Notes under the pieces: generated by a model
Database searches by the model: none
What the model saw: the letters and a program-made list of their open reading frames with translations, nothing else
Told to the model about the DNA's origin: nothing
Part shown: piece by piece, positions 54,777 to 64,000 of the stretch
Numbering within the stretch: position 1 is the stretch's first letter
How the letters are laid out: each line of letters opens with the position of its first letter
Assembly (NCBI GenBank): GCA_016946835.1
Contig: JACVTC010000230.1
Coordinates: 62,001 to 126,000 of the forward strand
DNA length: 64,000 bases
Reading direction: 5' to 3'
Source of the DNA: Neocallimastix lanati (nom. inval.)
Taxonomy: Eukaryota > Neocallimastigomycota > Neocallimastigomycetes > Neocallimastigales > Neocallimastigaceae
Program-made: the position numbers and the translations under genes

Positions 54777-56233
54777 AGATTTATGGTACAGAATTGAAGA
54801 TTATTAAAAAAAAAAATAATATATTCTAATAATTAAAAATTTAATTTTTCACTAACAAAATAAATATTATTTTAACTATTCTAATATAAATAACCTAAAT
54901 AAATATTTTAATAAAATTTATCTCTAAATTAAAACTAAATTACCAAAACAAACTAAATATTTAAACTAACCAAAATTATTTTTATCTTTAACTATAATAA
55001 AACACAAAAACAAAACTAATCAATTTAACTAGAGAACAATTTAATTTTATATAATTATTTATTTAATTATTTATTAATACTAATACTAAATATTTACTAT
55101 TTCATTCTTGAAAAATTAAAAGAAAAATATAAAAAATAAAGTTGAAAGAAGAGGAAGAACTAAAGTATTGTTTTACTTTGTTCTTTTTATATCATTAAAA
55201 CATTTATTTGATTGGAGTAAAAATAAAAATAAAAATATAAAATATAATAAAAATATAATAACAAAAATATAATAATTTTATAATAATAAAATATAATAAA
55301 ATATAATTTTAATATAATATTTAATATAAGATAATAATAAAAATATAATAAAGTATAATAAAAATTTTATAATAAAAATATAAAATAATAATAAATATAA
55401 TTTTAATTATTTATAATAAAATATCTAATTGTTTACTATTACAATATTAAATAAATACAATTAATACATTATTTTAAATAATTTAATTATTTATACATTA
55501 TTTAATTTCCTTATTATATATTTTAATACTTTAGTATTTATTCTTATTTATTTATTAATTAATCTTAATAGTTTTGTTAAAGTTTTAAGATAATTTGGTC
55601 TTAACGATTAGGTCAAGATGCCAAATTATAGTAATTAATTAATAATTTAAATTTACTCTTTTTTAAAACATATTGTTATTAGTAAATTTTATAATTAAGT
55701 TTTTATTTAAAATATAAATTTTATTTAATCTTAATAATATTTTATTACATTATTATTTTATATAATTATTACTATAATTTAAATTACAATAATCCTACAA
55801 AGGATTAATCAAAAGAATTTAAACATGTATTTATATAAAATAATTAATTATTAAAATATTAATCATTAATATGAATATGTAATAGTATTAATATAAGTTT
55901 GATATTGATAATATAAAGTTAGATAATAATATAAATATTTAATATAAATAAAATATAAGAATCAAATATTGCTAAATATTATATTTTATAGTTAAAATAT
56001 AATATGTAGAAATTAATTTAATATGACAATCACGTGTTTACATTATTTAATATATATTAAATTCAATATATTAATAATATTTAGTAATTAGTTGGCCTAG
56101 ACTAATTCCTAAATATTTTAATAAAGTTAATTTAATAATAATTATTATATTATTATTATTTATTAATATTGAAATTCAAATAACTGAATTATCGAAATTG
56201 AAATTGAATTGAAATTCAGTTATTATCTTAACA

Positions 56234-57587
56234 ATGCCCTTCCACAAAAATCGGATTCCAGACGATTTGTGTAACATTGTTAAAAAAATTTTTAAAGTTA
56301 TTAAAGAAAAAATTTTTAATTTTTTAAAGTAATTAAGGAATTAAAAGGTCACTTGAATCCTTTGGAGAAGACCTTTTAAGTGACAATTTCAATGAAATTT
56401 GAAATTTGTCAAAAATTGTTAAAATTAAAATTTTATTATAAAATTCAATATTTTTAAATATGTTGATACCATTTTTAATATGTATTCCCTTTTAAATTTT
56501 TGAAATTGAAATTTTGAAATTTAATTGAAATTAACATTTCAATTTTTACCATTAACTATGAAATTTTTGAAAATTTTAAAAATATAGTAAATAATAAATA
56601 TATTAAAATATAAAATTACTAATAAATCGTTGAATATATAATTTTTATTGAATTTTGAAATTTCGTAATGTGAAATTTTTAAATGTCGAAATTTGAAATT
56701 TTAAAATTTTTAATTTCTAATTTTCTAAATTTTGAAATTGTAATTGAAATTTTATCAATTTAACTATTGAATATATTATAATATTCAATTTAATATATTA
56801 TAAACATGAATAATTATGAAAGCGTCCTTATCATAATTATCATTTCAACACAAAATAATACTATAAGAAAAGCGTCCTTCTCTATGTAATATTAGATCAG
56901 TTCCAATAAGGTATTGTTGAATTTTAAATCATAAGTACAATAGAATGGACCACCTTTCGAAATACTTTTAGAAACTACCCTTTGGATTCATATATTCATA
57001 ATTATTGACCTGTGACTGGAATGATTGGATTGTGAACGAACGAATATTTATTACGTTATGCCTTTTCATTATTGTTCTGTTGTACTAAAAATTTAAAATT
57101 TGACATAATCTATTGGGAAATGTTGAAAATGTTGAGATTGTAAATTATATTTTATTATTAAATTTTAACTAGTATTAATTTAATAACTATATAAATCTTA
57201 AAATTTTAATTATAACTCTTGTAGAGAATATTATTAACTGTAAAATAAGGGAAAAGTTGATTATTTTCAACTGTTTAATTATTATATAAATAAGGTTTTT
57301 AATTTCAAAGAAAAATTGTTAATTTCAAATATTGATTCCTACTGAATTTTTGAATTGTTTTTGTATTTAATGTAATTAAATATATAATTTTATTAAATAT
57401 AACTGTTCGTTTTTTTTTTTTTTTTTTTTTTTTTTCATTATAAAAAAAAACAATATAACTGTAAAGATTTGGATATTTATATAAAGAAATAGAAATTTTA
57501 GTTTGATACAATTATTTATCATAGAATACAAAAAATGTAAATTATAATTGAATATATCTTTAGTGCAGTATTAATTAAAATAATAAG
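56234..57587. other. Non-coding internal part of element B
   Basis: Mostly AT-rich, with many GAAATT-type repeats. Mixed-composition blocks stand out at 56350-56390 (AAGGTCACTT...AAGTGAC, inverted pairs), 56815-56890 (GCGTCCTT twice) and 56945-57060. No open frame or RT motif is seen. These could be cis-acting sequences kept from an autonomous parent. Confidence 0.5.
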
Positions 57588-58379
57588 TCAATTTTTTGAA
57601 CTGAATGAATTTTTTATTCCCATTACTGGTGGGGAAAAATCAGATTCATGTGAATTTGCTCTTATTCCTCTTTTAATTTGAAAAAAAATAAATATTAATT
57701 TTTGAAAAGAAAATACTGCAACTAATAGATTTGGATTGAATTTATTATATGTATTTTTATTATATGATTTCTTTAATTTTAATTTTGGTTTTGTTTTCAT
57801 TTTATTATTTCCACTAACTTTATTAGACTTTATTTTTTCTTTTTTGTAATTGCTACCTTCAATTGTATTTGATTTTTCGTTAGAGCCATTTTTACTGTGT
57901 CTTGTAGTTTCTTCGTAGGATTCCTTGTCAGGAAGTTCAGATTTTGTGATGAGATTTATGTCATTTTTATTAATTAATTCATTATTATTTTTATTAATGT
58001 TGTTTTCATTAATATTAGCTTCTTTCTGTCTTTTATTAGGAATTTTTTCTTTTAAAAATATCATGGACTTATCAACTTGTTCAAAATTAGAAATGTTCTG
58101 ATTAATTTGTAATATTAATCTTTCAATTTGACATAAAGCTAACTTAGCACTTCTGAAGTCTATTGATCCGTCTAGCATTGATTTTGTTACAACAACTTTC
58201 TGAGAGTAGACGACCTGTTTTGCTTTGTTCATCTCTGATATTTTCGATTTTATTTCCTTCTTCATCTTGTAAATAAATTCATTATATTCTTCAATTGTAA
58301 CAAATTCTTCTTTTGGTAGCTTTAATATATCATTACTTGTTAATGATATATTAGGATCGGATCTAATTGTTGTGGACAT
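57588..58379 (-). CDS. Unrecognised protein of element B (263 aa)
   Basis: I do not recognise this protein. It starts 34 bases inside the 5' LTR of B (MSTTIRSDPN...), exactly where Gag would start. Residues 1-115 look helical with heptad-like Leu/Ile spacing (EEYNEFIYKMKKEIKSKI). The middle is Asn/Glu/Lys-rich. The tail from about 185 is strongly basic (KTKPKLKLKKSYNKN). There is no zinc knuckle, protease or RT motif. A minimal Gag-like RNA-binding protein is the most economical idea, from position and charge only. It is uninterrupted in a very young element, which argues it may still be expressed. Confidence 0.6.
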   Translation of the reverse strand: MSTTIRSDPNISLTSNDILKLPKEEFVTIEEYNEFIYKMKKEIKSKISEMNKAKQVVYSQKVVVTKSMLDGSIDFRSAKLALCQIERLILQINQNISNFEQVDKSMIFLKEKIPNKRQKEANINENNINKNNNELINKNDINLITKSELPDKESYEETTRHSKNGSNEKSNTIEGSNYKKEKIKSNKVSGNNKMKTKPKLKLKKSYNKNTYNKFNPNLLVAVFSFQKLIFIFFQIKRGIRANSHESDFSPPVMGIKNSFSSKN

Positions 58380-59127
58380 CTTGAGGTAATCGATAGATTG
58401 TTGGTAGGATTATTGTTAAAGTTTTAAGATAATTTGGTCTTAACGATTAGGTCAAGATGCCAAATTATAGTAATTAATTAATAATTTAAATTTACTCTTT
58501 TTTAAAACATATTGTTATTAGTAAATTTTATAATTAAGTTTTTATTTAAAATATAAATTTTATTTAATCTTAATAATATTTTATTACATTATTATTTTAT
58601 ATAATTATTACTATAATTTAAATTACAATAATCCTACAAAGGATTAATCAAAAGAATTTAAACATGTATTTATATAAAATAATTAATTATTAAAATATTA
58701 ATCATTAATATGAATATGTAATAGTATTAATATAAGTTTGATATTGATAATATAAAGTTAGATAATAATATAAATATTTAATATAAATAAAATATAAGAA
58801 TCAAATATTGCTAAATATTATATTTTATAGTTAAAATATAATATGTAGAAATTAATTTAATATGACAATCACGTGTTTACATTATTTAATATATATTAAA
58901 TTCAATATATTAATAATATTTAGTAATTAGTTGGCCTAGACTAATTCCTAAATATTTTAATAAAGTTAATTTAATAATAATTATTATATTATTATTATTT
59001 ATTAATATTGAAATTCAAATAACTGAATTATCGAAATTGAAATTGAATTGAAATTCAGTTATTATCTTAACAAGTTTATTTAATTTTTTATTTATTTTTT
59101 ATTTATTATTTGTATCGTAACACAAAA

Positions 59128-59744
59128 TGATACGATATTTTATTAAATACCGTATATGTTAGTTGGGCGTTTGTGCAAAAGGGAATTACTCCAAGAATAT
59201 TATATTACAATAATTATATTTACTTTTTATTTATTTATCTTTTATTATTTTATTTATTATATTTTATCATAAAAAAAAATACATGTTTTATTATTATTCC
59301 TTAAAAAAAAAAGAAAATATTTATTTATAAATTATTTTCATAATTATATTTTTTTCTAATTTTATAAATTTTATTTATCGAAACACTAAAATTAATTAAT
59401 AAATATAAATATTCATAACTTTTTACTTATAACTATTAATTCATCTTGTTTAACATTATTTAAAAATTATTTTAATATTAACATCAATTTAATTAAACAT
59501 TCAATCTCCGTTATAATTAATATAACTAATTTTACTATATTATCAACAATTCTTTTAATATTTTTAATATTATTATTTAATTTAATATTTTAATAATTAA
59601 TAATAATAAATTATCTTTAATAATATATTAATAATATATTTTAAGATTCATTATATAAAATTAATTTTTAATAAATATTTATATTAATAATTTTTCTAAA
59701 TAATTTTTCTATTATTTTCTATTATTTTTACTGGACATGCATCA
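59128..59744 (-). mobile_element. LTR of element I (also borders the C leader)
   Basis: On + it begins TGATACGATATTTT and ends CTGGACATGCATCA. On its right lies the polypurine tract and hairpin of element I, making it the 3' LTR of I. On its left, once D is removed, comes the primer site and leader that runs into C pol. It thus holds both a 3' LTR and a 5' LTR position. Confidence 0.75.
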
Positions 59745-59783
59745 AGATGCCCCCACTTAGCTTAGACTTCGTCCCTTGAAGTC
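59745..59783 (-). promoter_or_regulatory. Element I 3' hairpin and polypurine tract
   Basis: In the coding sense TAGACTTC-AAGGGAC-GAAGTCTA (8-bp stem) is followed by AAGTGGGGGCATCT at the LTR edge. Unlike in A and D, the pol frame ends about 200 bases earlier, so here the hairpin is non-coding. 59784-59980 is AT-rich, with three poly-T/ATATAT blocks. Confidence 0.7.
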
Positions 59784-59951
59784 TATAAGCATATTAAAAT
59801 ATTTATTAAACTAATAATACTATTATATATTTTATAATATTTTTTTTATATTTTTTTTTTATATTTTTTATATATATCAAAATTTTTTTTTTTTTTTTTT
59901 TTTATATATATATCATAATTTTTTTTTTTTTTTTTTTTATATATATATCAT

Positions 59952-59980
<29 letters not shown>

Positions 59981-59985
<5 letters not shown>

Positions 59986-62900
59986 GATTATAATTTAGGA
60001 AATTACTAATATATGGAATTACATTTTTTAGATGAATGTTTCTCTCTGCAATTTCGTTCGTATAAGGATCACATACTGTGACAGTATTAAATTGCTGTTT
60101 AACTATTTTTAATGGTCCGATATAATAAGGGTCTAGTTTCCTTCGATTGAAATTTCTAACTAAAACTAGGTCTCCTGGTTTGAATTCACTTCTTAATCTT
60201 TTAATCTGTCTTCTCCTATCTTTCCATAATTCATTTGCAGTTTCAATATTTTTGATTGCTTCAGAAATCCAATTATGGTGATTAATAAATTTTCGAACAA
60301 AATATTCTTCTTCTGATTCTTCAGGAAATCTTTTGTCAATATTAATTGCTAATTCAAATGGTTGTAAGTCTTTCCTACCATAGAGTAATTCGAAACTACT
60401 AAATTTAGTAACTTCATTTTTTGTTGTTCTTAAAGCCCAAAGTGCACTAGGTAAAATATCATCCCATTCTTGATTTTGTTTACTTAATTCTTTAAATTGG
60501 CTTTTAAGAATTCTAATATATTTGACTATTTCTCTATTCCTGTTTTCAACTTCTCCGTTAGAAGCAGGATGATAAGTACTAATATAATGTACATAGACAT
60601 CATTTAAATCTAGGAAAGCTTTTGTTTTATCAGATATGAATTGCGGGCCATTATCAGTAATTAATATCTCTGGAATCCCGTGTCTTGAAAATATATTATT
60701 TAAAAATCTAATGACATCTTCTGATTCTGTTTTGGCTAATGCTTCAGCTTCCACCCATTTTGTTAAATAATCTACAAGTACTATTATATATTTATTACCT
60801 CTGAAAGATTCGTATAAGGGTCCAACTAAATCCAATCCTACCCGAGTAAAAGGTAGACCTGGGGGTGTAGCTAAATCTTCTGTAAATACATTCGGTGGTT
60901 GTGGTTTACATAATTGACATACATGACAAGATTTAATAAATAATCTGATATCCTTATTCATTCCTATCCAATAATAGTTCCTTTTCAAACGATGGTAGGT
61001 TTTAAAGTTACCTTCATGTCCTAAACAATGAGCTTTACTAATAAGTTCCCATTTTTCATTATCATTAAATATTACTTTTCTTAATTCATTATTATCTTTA
61101 TAATACTGAACTCCATCAATTAATACAAATTTCTGGTTTATTATTTTTTTATAGAAATCATTTAGTATTTCAGTACTATCATCAATATCATTATTATTAG
61201 TATTAACATGATTAATATTATTATTATTATTATCATTATTATTAAAACTATGTTTATTATTTTCTTCAGTTTGAAATACCATATAATTCACATTCAATTT
61301 ATTTTCCACTCCATTATTTTCACTATTATTATTATGTAATTTATTATTAAACTTATTAAACTTATTAATGTTATTTACATTATTTTTAATTTCCTCATAT
61401 TCCATTTTGTAATTTTCATTATTACTATTGATCTTAATTTCATCCACTAACTCTTTTATTTTATTAATTTTAGTATTTTTCTTATTTCTAATTTCTTCAT
61501 TATTTTTAATTTCACAATTTTGAATTTCATTATTTATAACTTGGTTGAATACATCTTTATTATAATTTTTTATATTATTTCTTTTATTTTTATTTTTTAT
61601 ATGTTTATCATCATTTTTTATATTTTTGATTATATATTTTTCATTGTTAGAATGTAATCTAGATAGTGCATCAGCAACTACATTCCTCCTCCCCTCTTCA
61701 TATAACACTTTAATTTTTAAAATACTGAACTCAGTTATCCATTTGACATGCCTTGCTGAAGAAGGTTCTTTATTTTTAAATATGTAAACTAAAGGCTTAT
61801 GATCGGTATAAAGAATTGTCTCAAAACTATTACCAGTGAGAAAAGGTTTAAATTTCATGACACAGTAAAATGCGGCAAGCCCCTCAAGTTCTGTAATGCT
61901 ATAATTGATTTCAGAATTGGAAAGTGTCCTACTTTCATAATATAATGGCTTCTCAATGTTGTCATCGTCTAACTGAAGTAGTACCCCGCCAATTCCTGAT
62001 TTAGATGCATCTGAACGAACAATAAATGGTTTATCAAAATTTGGAGGTGACAATATAGGTGCATTAATAAGACGAATTTTTAAAAATTCAAATGCATTAT
62101 TAGATTCGGTAGACCAAACAAAAGGAACATTCTTTTTTGTTAAATCATATAAAGGTTTAGCAATTTGGGCAAAATGGCTAATGAATTTCCGGTAATATCC
62201 AATTGCCCCTAAGAAAGAACGTAACTGTTTTAAATTAGAAGGAGGTAACCAATTAGCAATAACTTTTATTTTAGAATTCATAGGTTTTATACCCTTAGTA
62301 GAAAGAGTATGACCAAGGAGCTCAACTTCTTCTTTAAAGAAATCACATTTTTCAAAATTCACTTTTAATCTATTATTAGCAAGAATGAGGAATACTTTTT
62401 CTAGGTCTTTGATGTGTTGATCTAATGAAGGAGAATAAATAACTAAGTCATCTATGTAAATAAAAACACATACTCCGATTAAATCAAAAAATATTCTGTT
62501 CATCTCCCTTTGAAAAGTAGCGGGAGCGTTGCATAGTCCAAAAGGCATAACTTCAAAATTAAAGTTTCCGTAAATGGTCGTAAAGCAAGTGATATCTTTA
62601 TCATCAGAATGCATAGGAATCTGATGGTACCCTGAGAAGAGATCAATAGTAGACAAAATAGAAATATCACCGCTAACATAGTAAAGTATATCATCTATTA
62701 AAGGAAGTGCATAAGCGTCCTTTAATGTACAATTATTAATCTTCCTGTAGTCAACACACATTCTCACTTGACCATTCTTTTTCGGTACCAGTACTACAGG
62801 AGAAGACCAAGGAGAACTAGAAGGGACAATTAAGTTATTATTTATAAGTTTAATTAATTCCTTTTTAAGTGCATCAGCTTGCACTTTTGAAATACGGTAG

Positions 62901-64000
62901 GCCCTCTGTTTAATAGGTGTTGTTCCTGGTATTAAATTAATTCTATGAGGATATAGCTTTGACGAACCCAAATCGTCAGTTTTCAGTGCAAGAACACTAG
63001 TATAATTTAAAAATAATTTTTCTACATCAGCTTTCAAATTTTCTAGTAATTTTTTTACAATAGAGTGAATCATTTCCAGTTTAGATATTGTGTCGTCTGT
63101 GCAAACCTCGTTTTCATTATGTAGTACTTCATTAGTTATTAATAAAAGAGATGGAATCAATTGTGTTGTAATATCAACCGTTTTATTCTTATATTCTTTC
63201 CTTTCAATATTTCTATCTACTAATTTATAATTACTATTTAATTTGTTATTGCCGTTTTGATCAGAATCGATTTTTGATGGAAGTTTAGAATGTAGTATGG
63301 GATTTATATTGTTTGTAACTTTAGAATTAATTTTATGATCATTTATTTTATAATTGTCAATTTTATCATCATTCTTATTATTATTCGTTTTTATTTTGAT
63401 ATTATTTTCTTTATCGATGTCGACACTATTAAAGAAAGGTAATTTTACATTAAAATTATTTATGTTAATATTAGGTAACTCTGATTTAGCATATGTAAAA
63501 AGTATATTATTATTATCATTATTATTATCATTGTCACTCCAACTAGTTTCAGAATCCTCATCATTCTCTTCAGAAGAATTATTATTTATATTATTCTCCT
63601 TATTCATATTATTTTCTTCGTCATTAATTCTATTTGTACTTTCAGAAGGACTCAAGCTAACATCATAAAATAAAGAAGCTAATTCTATAGGATTATTATT
63701 TTCATCAATATGATATAAGGTATCATTAACTAAATTTATATCAAATCTATTTCGTTTAAGTGTGTCAATACCTATTAATATATCAAAGATATCATCCTTA
63801 TCAATTTTCCTAAAGTAATCGATAAAAGTGTAATTTCCAATAGATATTTTTAGTTCATAAATATCTGAACAAGTTGAATTGTTGGAATATACCTGAAAAA
63901 TTTTTTCGGATATTCTCCCAATAGGATTTTTATTAATTTTAAATTTTTTTAAAGCCGTAGTGGTAATCAAATTAACGCTAGCACACGAGTCCAAGAAAAT
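59981..64000 (-). CDS. Pol polyprotein of element I, partial
   Basis: Ty3/gypsy Pol whose frame is open to the window edge, so the N-terminus lies outside. From the edge: protease FLDSCASVN; a long Asn/Asp/Lys-rich linker; RT with MCVDYRKINN and YIDDLVIYS near 62450; RNase H DASKSGIGG; then an unusually long Asn/Lys-rich insert at about 61140-61640; integrase zinc finger HCLGHEG...CHVCQ; core DLVGP, TDNGPQF, HPASNGEVENRN; end DPYYIGPLKIV. It is the most divergent of the four related pols in the window. The frame is uninterrupted over the visible 4 kb. Confidence 0.9.

Larger units (their letters stand above)
55575..59072 (-). mobile_element. Non-autonomous LTR element B
   Basis: LTRs 55575-56233 and 58414-59072 are both 659 bp and look identical. 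Their ends are TGTTAAAG and ATCTTAACA. The 5-bp target repeat AGTTT lies at 55570-55574 and 59073-59077. The internal region is 2.2 kb with one open frame on the minus strand and no RT, RNase H or integrase motif. The purine-rich GTGGAAGGGCAT next to the left LTR fits a polypurine tract and sets the minus orientation. It is the youngest insertion of the nest, sitting in the 5' LTR of D. It must borrow enzymes from another element. Solo relatives are at 3576-4241 and, as remnants, in R2-R4. Confidence 0.92.
47683..59122 (-). mobile_element. Ty3/gypsy element D, with element B inserted
   Basis: A full-length LTR element on the minus strand. The 3' LTR is 47683-48518. The 5' LTR is 54784-55574 continuing at 59078-59122, interrupted by element B. 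LTR ends are TGGTACAG and TCGTAACA. The 4-bp target repeat CAAA lies at 47679-47682 and 59123-59126. Parts are: primer site, long leader, gag, pol, hairpin, polypurine tract. The LTRs look identical by eye, so it is very young, and it looks whole or nearly so. It inserted at the junction of the C leader and the element I LTR. Confidence 0.93.

Overview
This window comes from a very AT-rich eukaryotic nuclear genome. It is dominated by LTR retroelements and long A/T homopolymers. The only functional host genes I can support are tRNA genes; I see no convincing host protein gene. The extreme AT bias, Asn-rich proteins, compact intron-less tRNA genes, Ty3/gypsy elements lacking a visible chromodomain and one Tf1/sushi-like element suggest an early-diverging fungus such as an anaerobic gut fungus. 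A dictyostelid-like amoeba is the main alternative. The organism call is inference.

Layout. 1-5.3 kb: a fossil-tRNA repeat (R1) carrying LTR insertions. 5.3-20.6 kb: a stack of solo LTR F1, repeat G1, Ty3/gypsy element A (7752-13447, minus) and Tf1-like element E (13451-20593, plus). 20.6-22.6 kb: solo LTR M and featureless AT-rich DNA. 22.6-28.6 kb: repeat copy R2, which contains LTR K and a 3-kb TTTTA satellite with higher-order structure. 28.6-31.6 kb: LTRs P, N and O, then a tRNA cluster (Trp, then Cys and Ser on the other strand). 31.6-38.0 kb: LTR F2, repeat copy R3, LTRs J, F3 and D-solo, then a second tRNA cluster. 38.0-43.0 kb: LTR-like P', G2 and H2, then repeat copy R4. 43.0-64.0 kb: a nest of Ty3/gypsy elements on the minus strand: C (pol), D (gag and pol, with element B inserted in its 5' LTR), and I, which runs off the right edge.

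How it fits together. With the LTRs removed, 22.5-43 kb reads as a tandem duplication of one host unit: repeat R (holding decayed tRNA-Cys and tRNA-Ser copies) followed by a live Trp/Cys-Ser tRNA cluster. Each live cluster has an LTR 13-18 bp upstream of its Trp gene and of its Ser gene. That is the spacing expected of Ty3-type elements that integrate at Pol III start sites. Different LTR families have piled into the same sites. The tRNA-Ser and tRNA-Cys genes are 14 bp apart with no oligo-T between them, so they look dicistronic.

Four related elements (A, C, D, I) share a small hairpin just before the polypurine tract. Element E shows the complementarity expected of Tf1-like self-priming. 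Element ages were judged by eye from LTR similarity: B and D look youngest, then E and A; the solo LTRs are of mixed age.
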